From the NCBI GenBank assembly GCA_002381565.1, contig DFWZ01000007.1:1-61578 (forward strand): DNA of 61,578 nt, given 5' to 3'. Shown here one piece after another: positions 25,812 through 35,265 of this stretch. Below the pieces are notes generated by a model. That model was given only the letters and a program-made list of their open reading frames with translations, made no database searches and was not told the origin of the DNA. Source of the DNA: Gallionella sp. UBA4121. GTDB lineage: Bacteria; Pseudomonadota; Gammaproteobacteria; Burkholderiales; Gallionellaceae. Position 1 is the first letter of the stretch; each line of letters opens with the position of its first letter. A program made the position numbers and the translations under genes.

Positions 25812-27086
25812 ATGAGCAAAGAAACACTGCAAGCCGTGCGCGGCATGAATGATATCCTGCCGGACGAGGCAGAACTCTGGTTATGGTTTGAGGAAGTGGT
25901 GCGCGACTGGCTGGCTGGCTACGGCTACCGCAATATCCGCATGCCGCTGGTCGAACCCACTGCGTTGTTCTGTCGTGCGATCGGTGAAGTCACCGACATC
26001 GTGGAAAAGGAGATGTACAGTTTCGAGGATAGCCTGAACGGCGATCATCTTACGCTGCGTCCTGAAGGGACGGCATCCTGCGTGCGCGCGGTGCTGCAAC
26101 ACAATTTGCTGTATAACGCGCCGCAACGTCTGTATTACAGCGGGCCGATGTTCCGTCATGAGCGTCCGCAAAAGGGGCGCTATCGCCAGTTTCATCAGGT
26201 AGGCGTGGAAGCGCTGGGGTTTGCAGGTCCGGACATGGATGCCGAGCAGATTATGATGTGCGCCAGGCTTTGGAAAAAGCTGGGCCTGACGGATGTGACG
26301 CTGCAACTGAATACCCTGGGCGATGCGGAAGCACGGCATAGACATCGCGCCAAACTGATTGCGTATTTCGAGCAGCATCTGGATATGCTGGATGCGGAGG
26401 CAACCCGCCGCCTGCACAGCAACCCGCTGCGCATACTCGACAGCAAGAATCCGGCGATGCATGAACTGATTGAGGCTGCGCCGAAGCTGATGGATGAGCT
26501 CGACGAGGATGCGCTGACGCATTTTGCGGCGGTACAGGCGATTTTAACGCAGCATGACGTGGCGTTCGAGATCAACCCGCGTCTGGTGCGTGGACTGGAT
26601 TATTACAACCGCACCGTGTTCGAGTGGGTGACGACAAGGCTGGGCGCGCAAGGCACGATTTGCGCCGGCGGCCGTTACGACGGGCTGGTCGAACAAATAG
26701 GCGGGAAACCTGCGCCCGCAATGGGTTTCGCGATGGGGGTGGAGCGCCTGCTGGTGTTGTTGCAGGAAGCCGGCATGGCGCTACCGAAAGCCCCATTGGA
26801 TATATACGTGGTGCATCAGGGCGAGTTGGCCGCTCAGCTGGCCAGCCTGGTGGCAGAACAGTTGCGCGACGGCGAGCTGCGCGTGGTGTTGCATTGCGGT
26901 GGCGGCAGTTTCAAGTCGCAAATGAAAAAAGCCGATGCCAGCGGGGCGAAGCTTGCGGTGGTGATCGGCGACGACGAAGCCCGTGCGAACGAGGTGGGTG
27001 TCAAGCCTATGCAGGGCGGTGCACAGGTGCGGGTTGGCGTGCAGGATCTGCTCGCTACAGTTAACGAATTAATCAAGCAGGAGTAA
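25812..27086 (+). CDS. hisS: Histidyl-tRNA synthetase
   Basis: HisS charges tRNA-His. The 424-residue class II enzyme shows motif 2 (RPEGTASCVRAVLQH and GPMFRHERPQKGRYRQFHQ) and the histidine-specific segments RGLDYYNRTVFEW and GGRYDGL. The anticodon-binding domain is at the C-terminus. The N-terminus KETLQAVRGMNDILPDE is typical. It is followed after 4 bp by the yfgM-like gene. Confidence 0.96.
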   Translation: MSKETLQAVRGMNDILPDEAELWLWFEEVVRDWLAGYGYRNIRMPLVEPTALFCRAIGEVTDIVEKEMYSFEDSLNGDHLTLRPEGTASCVRAVLQHNLLYNAPQRLYYSGPMFRHERPQKGRYRQFHQVGVEALGFAGPDMDAEQIMMCARLWKKLGLTDVTLQLNTLGDAEARHRHRAKLIAYFEQHLDMLDAEATRRLHSNPLRILDSKNPAMHELIEAAPKLMDELDEDALTHFAAVQAILTQHDVAFEINPRLVRGLDYYNRTVFEWVTTRLGAQGTICAGGRYDGLVEQIGGKPAPAMGFAMGVERLLVLLQEAGMALPKAPLDIYVVHQGELAAQLASLVAEQLRDGELRVVLHCGGGSFKSQMKKADASGAKLAVVIGDDEARANEVGVKPMQGGAQVRVGVQDLLATVNELIKQE

Positions 27087-27090
27087 AACC

Positions 27091-27729
27091 ATGGCAGTTT
27101 TGGATTTGCAGGAACAGGAGCAACTCGACACACTCAAGGCGTGGTGGAAGGACAACGGCACCTGGATGCTGGGTGTCGTGCTGGTCGTGGTGGTCGCGAT
27201 GGGTGGCTGGCGCGGCTGGCAGTATTATCAGAACAAGCAGGCAACTGAGGCGGCGACGCTGTATCAGCAATTTGTCGAACAACTGGCGAGCAATGATGCC
27301 AAGCGGGTCAACGATGCGGCAGCTGCGGTGATGGACAAGTACGCTTCGACGCCGTATGCGCCGCGTGCGGCGCTGATTGCAGCGCAGGTGAATGAGCTGG
27401 GCAAGGATCCGTTGCGTGCCAAGTCGCAATTGCAATGGGTCATCGAACATAGCAGCGAGGAGGGCTTGAAGAGCGTTGCCAGTCTGCGCATGGCCTCGAT
27501 GCTGCTGGATGAAAAAGATTACGCCGGTGCGTTGAAGTTGCTGGATGCCAAACACGCGACCTCGTTTGATGCCTTGTACGCCGATATGAAGGGCGATGTG
27601 CTGGCCGGCCAGGGCAGGGCTGCTGAGGCACGTGCCACATACCAGCTGGCTTATGACAAGCTGGATGCGAAGAGCGCGTACCGGAACCTGGTTCAGATGA
27701 AAATGGATGCGTTAGGGGCAACAAAATGA
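27091..27729 (+). CDS. yfgM: YfgM-family membrane-anchored TPR protein
   Basis: A 212-residue protein with a short cytoplasmic N-terminus (LDLQEQEQLDTLKAWWKDNG), one membrane helix (about 24-44) and periplasmic TPR-like repeats. In E. coli YfgM associates with PpiD and the Sec translocon and assists periplasmic chaperones. Its place between hisS and bamB is the conserved proteobacterial arrangement and supports the name. The stop overlaps the bamB start by 4 bp. Confidence 0.9.
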   Translation: MAVLDLQEQEQLDTLKAWWKDNGTWMLGVVLVVVVAMGGWRGWQYYQNKQATEAATLYQQFVEQLASNDAKRVNDAAAAVMDKYASTPYAPRAALIAAQVNELGKDPLRAKSQLQWVIEHSSEEGLKSVASLRMASMLLDEKDYAGALKLLDAKHATSFDALYADMKGDVLAGQGRAAEARATYQLAYDKLDAKSAYRNLVQMKMDALGATK

Positions 27730-28865
27730 AAGCGTTCCCCCTGCTGTTAGTGTTGCTGGCCTTGAGTGGCTGTTCCACGATCAAGGGTTGGATGGGATCT
27801 GCTTCGACTGGACCGCAGCCTGCGAAACTTGTCGAGTTCAAGGAAACTGCAAAATTTAACCAGCGCTGGCATGAAAGCTTCGGAGATTCGGGTGCGAACC
27901 CGCTGCAACCCGCACTGACCGCCGATGCGGTTTATGGTGTGTCCGGCAAAGGAACGCTCACGCGTCTGGATCGTGCGACGGGCCGTCAGGTATGGCGCGT
28001 TGAAAGTAAAATGCCCGTTTCAGCAGGGGTCGGCAGCGGCGAGGGACTGGTGCTGATAGGCAGCGATAAAGGCGAGGTGCAGGCTTTTGGAGAAGATGGC
28101 AAGCTGCGCTGGAAGCATATTGTTTCCAGCGAGGTGCTGGGAGTCCCGCAAGTGGCCGACGGCATGGTGATCGTGCGCAGCGGCGACGGACACATTACCG
28201 CGCTGAGCGTGGCCGAGGGAAAGCAGTTGTGGATGTATGAACGCAGCACGCCTGCGCTGGTTGTGCGCAGTCATGCCGGTGTGACGGTACATCGCGGCGT
28301 GGCTTATGCCGGTTTTGCCGGCGGAAAACTGGTTGCCATCAAACTGACCGACGGATCCTTGCTATGGGAAAATGCGGTGTCGCAGCCGCGCGGCAATACA
28401 GAACTTGAACGCATCAGCGACATTACCAGCAATCCGGTGATGAGCGATGCCGAGGTGTGTGCGATCGCTTTTCAGGGGCGTCTGGCCTGTTATGAGGCAG
28501 GCCAGGGAAATCCCCTCTGGAATCGCGAGATTGATAGCGATAATGGATTGTTTATATTCCATAAAAACATATATTTGAGCGATTCAACGGGGATCGTGAT
28601 GGCGCTGGATAAAGACAGCGGCAGCACGGTTTGGAAGAATGACCAGTTATTGTTGCGTAAACCTTCCGCGCCCTTTGCACAGGATGATGTCGCCATCGTC
28701 GGCGACTATGAAGGCTATTTACATGCCATGAGCCGGACTGACGGGCATTTCGTCGCACGCATCAAGCTCGATGGCAGTGCCATTGACACTACCCCCGTCG
28801 CAATGGATAACGGACTGCTGGTGCAAACGCGCAGCGGCGGTGTTTATTCTTTGTCTATTCAATAG
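27726..28865 (+). CDS. bamB: Outer-membrane protein assembly factor BamB
   Basis: A 379-residue lipoprotein of the BAM complex. The signal ends in the lipobox LSGC (LLVLLALSGCSTIKGW), and the rest is an eight-bladed beta propeller with repeated WxxxxG/GxLxAL-type words (LTRLDRATGRQVWRVE, ALSVAEGKQLWMYE, VMALDKDSGSTVWKN). It lies between yfgM and der as in most Betaproteobacteria. Confidence 0.93.
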   Translation: MKAFPLLLVLLALSGCSTIKGWMGSASTGPQPAKLVEFKETAKFNQRWHESFGDSGANPLQPALTADAVYGVSGKGTLTRLDRATGRQVWRVESKMPVSAGVGSGEGLVLIGSDKGEVQAFGEDGKLRWKHIVSSEVLGVPQVADGMVIVRSGDGHITALSVAEGKQLWMYERSTPALVVRSHAGVTVHRGVAYAGFAGGKLVAIKLTDGSLLWENAVSQPRGNTELERISDITSNPVMSDAEVCAIAFQGRLACYEAGQGNPLWNREIDSDNGLFIFHKNIYLSDSTGIVMALDKDSGSTVWKNDQLLLRKPSAPFAQDDVAIVGDYEGYLHAMSRTDGHFVARIKLDGSAIDTTPVAMDNGLLVQTRSGGVYSLSIQ

Positions 28866-28909
28866 CGTTACAGGTTATGCCCGTTGCGCTGAACCCTTAA
28901 AGGTTAAAA

Positions 28910-30319
28910 ATGTTACCCACACTTGTATTAGTTGGTCGTCCGAATGTGGGTAAGTCCACTTTGTTCAATCGTCTCACCCGCAGTCGTGATGCACTGGTCG
29001 CGGATCAACCGGGACTGACCCGCGATCGCCATTACGGACGCGGCAGGGTAGGCGAGCGTCCTTATCTGGTCGTCGATACAGGCGGCCTGGAGCCTGTCGC
29101 AAAAGACGGCATCATGTTCGAGATGGCCAGGCAAAGCCGTCAGGCCGTTGATGAAGCGGACATGGTGCTGTTTCTGGTGGATGGCCGCGCGGGCTGTACG
29201 CCCCAGGATCTGATTATCGCCACTGAATTGCGCAAGACCGGCAAACCGATCCTGCTGCTGGTCAACAAGGCTGAGGGCATGGCACGCGCCCGCGTCACCG
29301 CCGAGTTCTTCGAGCTGGGATTGGGGGAACCGTATCCGATTTCTTCCGCGCATGGCGACAATGTCGTGGAAGTGGTCGAAATCGCGCTGGAAAACTTCCC
29401 GGAAGTGGTTGAAGAGGAAGAGGTCAATCATGACAAGCCGCCCAAGCTGGCTATTGTGGGGCGACCCAACGTCGGAAAATCCACGCTGGTAAACGCGATT
29501 CTGGGTGAACAGCGCGTGATCGCGTTCGATCAGCCCGGCACCACCCGCGACAGCATCTATATCGACTTCGAGCGCGACGGAAAACAGTACACCATCATCG
29601 ACACCGCCGGCGTGCGCCGCCGTGGCAAGGTCGATGAGGCAGTTGAGAAGTTCTCTGTCATCAAGACCATGCAGGCGATTGAAGACGCCAACGTGGTGGT
29701 GCTGGTGGTGGATGCGCGCGATCAGATCACCGAACAGGATGCACACGTCGCGGACTTCGTGTTGCAGGCCGGGCGCGCGCTGGTGCTGGCCGTCAACAAG
29801 TGGGACGGTCTGGACAATCACCAGCGTGAGATGGTCAAAAGCGACATCGAACGCAAGCTGCATTTTCTGGGTTTCGCCAAACGTCATTACATTTCAGCGC
29901 TGAACGGCAACGGTATTGTAAACGTGCTCAAGTCAGCCGATGAGGCTTATGCTGCGGCAATGTCGAAAATGTCCACGCCTAAGCTCACCCGCGCCTTGCT
30001 GGGCGCAGTCGAAAAGCAGGCGCCGCCTAAAGTCGGACGTTTCCTGCCCAAGATGCGTTACGCCCACCAGGGCGGCAGCAATCCACCCTTGATCGTGGTT
30101 CACGGCAGTGGTCTGGACAATATACCTGCCAGTTATGCGCGCTATCTGGAACGTTCTTTCGCAGAGATTTTCAAGCTCGAAGGCACACCGTTGAAAATTC
30201 AGTTCAATTCCAGCAAAAATCCGTTCGAGGGCAAGAAACCACGTGCCCTGACCGAAGCTGAACAACGCTCCGCACACCGCGCGCGGATACGAGGCCGCAA
30301 GTTGTACGGGAAACAATAA
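28910..30319 (+). CDS. der: Ribosome-associated GTPase Der (EngA)
   Basis: Der has two tandem GTPase domains and a KH-like C-terminal domain and is needed for 50S subunit assembly. Both P-loops read GRPNVGKST (about residues 8-16 and 184-192), each with DxxG (DTGG, DTAG) and NKxD-type motifs (NKAE, NKWD). The 469-residue length is normal. A ribosome binding site (AAGG) lies before the ATG. It closes the conserved gene run, and the 430 bp downstream hold no confident gene. Confidence 0.96.
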   Translation: MLPTLVLVGRPNVGKSTLFNRLTRSRDALVADQPGLTRDRHYGRGRVGERPYLVVDTGGLEPVAKDGIMFEMARQSRQAVDEADMVLFLVDGRAGCTPQDLIIATELRKTGKPILLLVNKAEGMARARVTAEFFELGLGEPYPISSAHGDNVVEVVEIALENFPEVVEEEEVNHDKPPKLAIVGRPNVGKSTLVNAILGEQRVIAFDQPGTTRDSIYIDFERDGKQYTIIDTAGVRRRGKVDEAVEKFSVIKTMQAIEDANVVVLVVDARDQITEQDAHVADFVLQAGRALVLAVNKWDGLDNHQREMVKSDIERKLHFLGFAKRHYISALNGNGIVNVLKSADEAYAAAMSKMSTPKLTRALLGAVEKQAPPKVGRFLPKMRYAHQGGSNPPLIVVHGSGLDNIPASYARYLERSFAEIFKLEGTPLKIQFNSSKNPFEGKKPRALTEAEQRSAHRARIRGRKLYGKQ

Positions 30320-30749
30320 CTGTAATTTCCTGTTGCCCAACTCGCCAGTCTCACCATGATCGCTGCGTAGCCGGGCAACGCGGCGCTGCTCACTGGGACG
30401 AGAAACCTGTTGTGCCTGGCCACTCAATGGCACAAGTCTGTCTTTAGCGCTGCCGAAGCAGATAGCTTATTCCGCCGGTAGTTCTGTCGTTAAATCCTGG
30501 ATTGCTACCGGGACACGTTGTTTCCTGTGTTTGTCGAAATGTGCCAGCCAAGGTTGCCAGGCCTTGTGTTGCTGTGCCTTGCGCGAGTTATCGCCCAATT
30601 GGTTATCGTTTTACCCCCTCATGTTTTTTGATTGCTGGCTCATTTGTGATAAATTTTGTTATGTACCAAATCGCATAACGAAAATGCAGGCATATCAGCA
30701 GACGCTGAGCCGATTTTGTTAGTGCAAGGTTATAACTTGTGAGGTCATC
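30320..30749. other. Gene-poor interval between der and modE
   Basis: No confident gene is seen in these 430 bp. On the minus strand an open stretch of 47 codons with no ATG (30467-30610) encodes a protein-like sequence containing HKAWQPWLAHFDKHRKQ and ending in ELPAE. This could be the tail of a decayed gene. The right part is AT-rich and holds the ModE-like operator and presumably the modE promoter. Confidence 0.5.
30654..30684 (+). promoter_or_regulatory. Putative ModE operator upstream of modE
   Basis: An imperfect palindrome: TTTTGTTATGT, a 9-bp centre, then CATAACGAAAA. The half-sites resemble the E. coli ModE box (CGTTATxT ... TACATAACG). It lies 65 bp upstream of the modE start, where an autoregulatory site would be expected. 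The left half-site has T instead of C before GTTATG. Confidence 0.65.
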
Positions 30750-31556
30750 ATGGAATTATCGGTCGCAGAGCAAACTGAATCGGGAATTTTACCCCGGCTG
30801 AAAATTGCCAAGGGGCGGCGCTGGGATCATCTGGAATTGTTGGAACACATTGATGCGGCCGGCTCTATTACGGCGGCTGCGAATGCAATGGGTATGAGCT
30901 ACAAAGCAGCCTGGGAGGCGGTTGAAGCCATCAACAATCTTTCCGAGCAGCCGTTGGTAGAACGCAAGACGGGTGGGCAAAAGGGCGGTGGCACGACACT
31001 GACTTCCCATGGTCGTCGGCTGGTTGGTGTGTATCGGCGACTGGAGCAGGAACGCGAGCAGGTGCTTAAAAAGATGGCGCAGGTGATGGGCGATTTTGAT
31101 CAGTATTATCATTTGATCAGGAGATTTGACATGAAGACGAGTGCACGCAATCAGTTTCTGGGTTCTGTAAAAAGTATCAAGTCTGGCGCGATCAATGCTG
31201 AAGTGGTGATGGATATTGGTGGCGGCCAGTTACTGGTTGCAGTGATCACCAATGAAAGCGTGGAACATCTTGGATTGAAGGTAGGTTCGGAGGCTTATGC
31301 GATGGTCAAGGCCCCCTGGGTAATTGTGACCACTTCCGAGGGCATCAAGACCAGCGCGCGCAACGAATTACGCGGTACTGTGGTGCGTTGTCAGGAAGGC
31401 GCGATTAACGGTGAAGTGATCATCGAGTTGGCGGGGGGGAAAACGGTGGTGGCCATCGTAACGAATGACAGCATCAAATCTTTAGGTCTTAAAGTAGGTG
31501 TGAAGGCATGTGCGCTGATTAAAGCATCACACATCATTCTGGCCGTCACGGCTTGA
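30750..31556 (+). CDS. modE: Molybdate-responsive transcriptional regulator ModE
   Basis: A 268-residue cytoplasmic regulator with the full ModE architecture. A LysR-type winged helix-turn-helix lies at about 24-90 (GRRWDHLELLEHIDAAGSITAAANAMGMSYKAAW). Two molybdate-binding MOP/TOBE domains follow, starting KTSARNQFLGSV (about 128) and KTSARNELRGTV (about 198). Molybdate binding makes ModE a stronger DNA binder, usually a repressor of uptake and sometimes an activator of molybdoenzymes. No modABC genes are nearby; the next gene is a porin with a strong ModE-like site. The start is supported by the position before the family's N-terminus, though the Shine-Dalgarno site (GTGAGGTCATC) is only moderate. 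Confidence 0.92.
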   Translation: MELSVAEQTESGILPRLKIAKGRRWDHLELLEHIDAAGSITAAANAMGMSYKAAWEAVEAINNLSEQPLVERKTGGQKGGGTTLTSHGRRLVGVYRRLEQEREQVLKKMAQVMGDFDQYYHLIRRFDMKTSARNQFLGSVKSIKSGAINAEVVMDIGGGQLLVAVITNESVEHLGLKVGSEAYAMVKAPWVIVTTSEGIKTSARNELRGTVVRCQEGAINGEVIIELAGGKTVVAIVTNDSIKSLGLKVGVKACALIKASHIILAVTA

Positions 31557-31858
31557 AGAGAATTAAATTTATTCCTTGAGTTACAACCAAAATTCATTTC
31601 AACCGCGACTCGTGCTGTTGATGGATATCTGAATCAACAAAATTCTGTCCCTCAAACAAATGTTCATCGATGCCGCGTAAGTATGTTTGCAAAGCGGCGG
31701 GGTAAATACCGACAGCTGCCGTCCGGCCAGGCGTCATTGATGTGCAAATTCTTATAAATGATCAGTTTCGCTGTCTGATAATCGTCAAATTTCCCATGTA
31801 GTGAAACTGCTGATTAGTCATTCTGATTGCTCTAGCCTTTCATTTTCTTAGCTTATTT
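31557..31858. other. AT-rich intergenic region between modE and the porin operator
   Basis: These 302 bp contain no coding frame of note and no clear hairpin terminator after modE. The DNA becomes more AT-rich toward the palindrome at 31859, as expected for a promoter region. I could not pick out a convincing -35/-10 pair. Confidence 0.5.
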
Positions 31859-31886
31859 TTCGTTATGTAGTAAACTACATAACGAA
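31859..31886 (+). promoter_or_regulatory. Perfect 28-bp palindrome, putative ModE operator of the porin gene
   Basis: TTCGTTATGTAGT and its exact complement ACTACATAACGAA are separated by AA. The half-site CGTTATGT / ACATAACG matches the ModE consensus closely. It lies 73 bp upstream of the porin start codon and about 300 bp after modE. Confidence 0.8.
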
Positions 31887-31959
31887 TTTGCAGTTCTGCA
31901 GCTGCACATCGTCTGGATGAAGTGATGTGCAGCAAGTTTAATTTTGCTAAGGAAGTATC

Positions 31960-33216
31960 ATGCATAAAAATCGTGGCTACAAATGGTCTCTTGGCTATGC
32001 CATGCTTGTATCCGGCACGGCATATGCCGATCAACCTGTCGATCAATGGCTGCAAGGTATTCATGTTTCCGGAAACATCCGGGCATATTCCTTCAGCCGT
32101 GACTACAACAGTCAAATGACTGATTTGCATTCATCCTCATTGGGTGGAAAGCTTAAAGTTGAAACTTCAAACCAGGATGGTATAGGCGGGGCGCTGGGAA
32201 TGTACTTTGCCCAGGACATCGGTTTGAATAATCACGAGCAGAACAACAAATACATCAACCCGCTGCTTATGGGGACGAATTATGGAATATATACGCTTGG
32301 GGAAGCTTATCTTCAGTACAGGAAAGCCGACTTTCTGACACGGGTCGGCAACCAGCGTATCGACAATCCCTGGATAAATTCGTCCGACGGCTTCATGATT
32401 CCCAATTTGTACCAGGCGGGCTTAGTATCGTTTCAGCCGGTCGAAGGCATCCAGATCGAAGCAGAGCGCATCTTGCGCTTCAAGAATCGCACGGCATCCG
32501 GCTTTGACAACAGCAACCTGTTCGTAATACCAAATTACAAACCACATTATACTGGCAGCGATAATGGCGCGAGCGCCTTCGGCATGACGTACAAAGGTGA
32601 CAGTGTCAATGCAAAAACATGGTTTTATCGCTTCAATGATTTTGCCAAAATGGCCTATTTACAGGGGGGATACACGTTAACGAGAACTGGCGTCTCTCCA
32701 TTCGTGGATTTCCAGTTTATGCGTGAAACGAGTGATGGCGCCATGCTGCTCGGAGCCGTCGACAGCAAGGCCTACGGTGCCAGGATGGGAGGCGCACTGC
32801 CGGACAAGCTGGGCAGCGCTTATTTCGCCTATAACATGGTTCCCGCCAATATGGTTGCCGGCATCTCCAACGGCAACATGCTCTCTCCCTATACCCAGTT
32901 TTATAATACTGATCCGCTCTACACGACTGTGATGAACTATGGTCTTGTATCCTCGCGTGGCGCCGGTAATGCCTGGAAAATGGGTGCCAACATGAAATTG
33001 CTCGATGAAAAACTGGACGCGGAGCTTACCTATTCAAAATATAACACTGCCCCTTATGTGGCAAATGTCGATGCCTACATGCTGGATATTGCCTATCACC
33101 TGAGCGGCACACTTAAAGGCGTGACGATACGCGATCGGCTGGGAATTGAACACGGCATTCAGGAATGGGGCGGAGCCTATGTAGACAACCGCATCATGCT
33201 GCAGTATGAGTTCTGA
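31960..33216 (+). CDS. OprD-like outer-membrane porin, predicted ModE target
   Basis: A 418-residue outer-membrane beta barrel. It has a signal peptide with an AYA-D cleavage site, many alternating aromatic/polar strands, and the C-terminal aromatic residue (LQYEF) required for outer-membrane insertion. Segments such as GVGNQRIDNPW-like (TRVGNQRIDNPWINSSDGF) and ANLNYKYDF-like strands recall OprD-family substrate-specific porins. A good AAGGAAG site lies 5 bp before the ATG. The ModE-like palindrome upstream suggests control by molybdate, so the barrel may admit molybdate or another anion; that substrate is inference only. Confidence 0.8.
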   Translation: MHKNRGYKWSLGYAMLVSGTAYADQPVDQWLQGIHVSGNIRAYSFSRDYNSQMTDLHSSSLGGKLKVETSNQDGIGGALGMYFAQDIGLNNHEQNNKYINPLLMGTNYGIYTLGEAYLQYRKADFLTRVGNQRIDNPWINSSDGFMIPNLYQAGLVSFQPVEGIQIEAERILRFKNRTASGFDNSNLFVIPNYKPHYTGSDNGASAFGMTYKGDSVNAKTWFYRFNDFAKMAYLQGGYTLTRTGVSPFVDFQFMRETSDGAMLLGAVDSKAYGARMGGALPDKLGSAYFAYNMVPANMVAGISNGNMLSPYTQFYNTDPLYTTVMNYGLVSSRGAGNAWKMGANMKLLDEKLDAELTYSKYNTAPYVANVDAYMLDIAYHLSGTLKGVTIRDRLGIEHGIQEWGGAYVDNRIMLQYEF

Positions 33217-33234
33217 TGTTATGGCAGGGAGCCG

Positions 33235-33777
33235 TTATGCTGCTTCGCTTCCGGCGTGCCTGAGTTCGGCCGTGCGGGTCGGCGTCTGGGTGCACTGACG
33301 CTGCCAAGTCATGGCTTCCGGCCCACCAATGAGTTTCTTGATAAATGTCAGTGCCGACGCCAGATTTTCCCTGGCCTGAGATGAGGGTGCATCGCCCAGT
33401 TCGAATGACTCCCCGCGTATGCACAGGATGAATGCCTCGGGAGACGTTTCCCGATAGAACTGCTCATATACCTTCAGCAGAGCCTGAGGTGTCAGTGCGT
33501 GGCTGTATAGCGCTGGCTCATTGTTCGCTTTTACGCAGTAAAAAGAGAAAGGCGAGGGCGTATCCATCCCCGCATCGATGAACAGCACCCGTTTCCTGTT
33601 CTTCATGTCCATGGCATGCTCGATCTGCAACTGGAAATCTTCCAGCAGTTCGAAACCGTCAGCATGACCGCTTGCAATTAACCAGTTACTCAAGTCTCGC
33701 AACAGCAGGGGGCCCAGCGCATCATCTCCGCGCGATTCGTTGCCGATGGCAAAAATCAGCATAGGCGCGAGTTTCAC
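33235..33777 (-). CDS. hoxW: Hydrogenase maturation endopeptidase HoxW
   Basis: A 180-residue protease of the HybD/HycI family that removes the C-terminal extension of HoxH after nickel insertion. The N-terminus (FAIGNESRGDDALGPLLLRDL) carries the conserved GN-x2-RGDDALG motif. A second conserved acidic/His region is ELLEDFQLQIEHAMDM, followed by VLFIDAGMD. Nickel would be sensed by the acidic and His residues in these motifs. Its ATG overlaps the hoxH stop by 4 bp, so protease and substrate are made together. It is the last gene of the leftward hox operon. Confidence 0.92.
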   Translation of the reverse strand: MKLAPMLIFAIGNESRGDDALGPLLLRDLSNWLIASGHADGFELLEDFQLQIEHAMDMKNRKRVLFIDAGMDTPSPFSFYCVKANNEPALYSHALTPQALLKVYEQFYRETSPEAFILCIRGESFELGDAPSSQARENLASALTFIKKLIGGPEAMTWQRQCTQTPTRTAELRHAGSEAA

Positions 33778-35258
33778 GATACGATGCCTGCGCCTGAACG
33801 CAACCGTCTGGACAGGCGCTCACCTGCCTCATTCAACACTTCGATTTCCAAAGGCATCTTGCCCAGCGCATGGGTCGCACAGGACAGGCACGGATCGAAG
33901 GCGCGCACCGCCACTTCGATATGATTGAGCAAGCCTTCGGTGATTTCGTGGCCATGCAAGTATTGCTGCGCGACCCGGCGCACCGCCTCGTTCATCGCCT
34001 GGTTGTTATGGGTGGTGGAAACGATCAGATTGCACATGGTAACCAGATCGTTTTCGTCCACGCGATAGTGATGGATCAGCGTGCCGCGAGGGGCTTCGAG
34101 CACGCCCACCCCTTCAAAACTACGCTCACCGCTGACCACCAGTTCGCTGCCCGTGATGTCAGCATCGAGCAGTAAATCCCTGATCGTCTCTGACGCATGC
34201 AGCATCTCGATCATGCGCGCCCAGTGGTAGCCCAGCGGTGCGTGCATCGGTATTACCCCGCTGTAGGCGATGAACTCACGACGCTCAATCTCCGCCAGAG
34301 GCGTTGTGATGAAATCGCAATTCTGTATGCGCGAAAGCGGCCCGACACGATACCAGCCACGCTCGCGGCCTAGCGATTTGAGATAGGGGAACTTCATGTA
34401 ACTCCAGTTTTTGACTTCTTCTTCGATCAGCTGCGTGTAGTTTTGGTAGTCAAAGCCGTCGAACAGGATGTTGCCATTCTCGTCCCGACCGCGAAGATGA
34501 CCGTGATACAAGTCAAATGAACCGTCGACACCCACCATCGACATGTAGTTGGCGCGGAATGCACCGAAGCTGTTGTACAGTTCGGGGTTCTGATGGTGCA
34601 ACTCTTTCACCAGATGCACGGCATCCCGGCTCCATGCCACGATCTGATCGATGTCTTTGAGCAATTCGTCTCGCTCAGGCTGAGTCAGCGACTTGTTTAC
34701 GCCACCGGGAACGGAACCTGTGCCATGCACGCGTTTTCCTGCCGTGTGCCGGATTACTTCCTGGCCGAACTTGCGCAACAAAATACCGCGACGGGCTGCA
34801 TCCGGATATTTTTCGGCGATGCCTGCGATATTGCGCCGACTGATTTCGCTGTCGAAACCGAACAGCAGATCGGGTGTGCACAAATAAAATAAGTGCAGCG
34901 CATGCGATTGCAATATCTGCCCATAGTGCATCAGACGACGCATTTTTTCAGCCGTAGGCGTCAGATGCTTCGCTCCGACAATGGCGTCCAGCGCCTTGCT
35001 CGCCGCCAGATGGTGGCTCACGGGACAGATACCGCACAGGCGTTGCACCATCACAGGTACTTCCCAGTACGGACGACCCTGAATGAATTTTTCAAAGCCG
35101 CGAAACTCGACGATGTGCAAACGTACCTGGTGTACCCTGTTTTTGTCATCCAGCAGGATGGTGACCTTGCCGTGACCCTCGACGCGCGACAGCGGATCAA
35201 TGGCGACGCGGCGCAGATTGTCGGGATTCGCCGCAGTTTCCAGAAGGGAAGTCATCAA
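33774..35258 (-). CDS. hoxH: NAD-reducing hydrogenase large subunit HoxH
   Basis: The 494-residue [NiFe] catalytic subunit of a group 3d soluble hydrogenase, which splits or forms H2. The nickel ligands are in RLCGICPVSHH (C75, C78) and DPCLSCATH (C457, C460). A 31-residue tail follows H463 and would be removed by HoxW. N-terminal DPLSRVEGHGKVT is typical. Together with HoxY it forms the hydrogenase module, which passes electrons to the HoxFU diaphorase and NAD+. The sequence closely follows that of the Cupriavidus necator soluble hydrogenase subunit. Confidence 0.96.
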   Translation of the reverse strand: MMTSLLETAANPDNLRRVAIDPLSRVEGHGKVTILLDDKNRVHQVRLHIVEFRGFEKFIQGRPYWEVPVMVQRLCGICPVSHHLAASKALDAIVGAKHLTPTAEKMRRLMHYGQILQSHALHLFYLCTPDLLFGFDSEISRRNIAGIAEKYPDAARRGILLRKFGQEVIRHTAGKRVHGTGSVPGGVNKSLTQPERDELLKDIDQIVAWSRDAVHLVKELHHQNPELYNSFGAFRANYMSMVGVDGSFDLYHGHLRGRDENGNILFDGFDYQNYTQLIEEEVKNWSYMKFPYLKSLGRERGWYRVGPLSRIQNCDFITTPLAEIERREFIAYSGVIPMHAPLGYHWARMIEMLHASETIRDLLLDADITGSELVVSGERSFEGVGVLEAPRGTLIHHYRVDENDLVTMCNLIVSTTHNNQAMNEAVRRVAQQYLHGHEITEGLLNHIEVAVRAFDPCLSCATHALGKMPLEIEVLNEAGERLSRRLRSGAGIVS

Positions 35259-35265
35259 GCCACCT

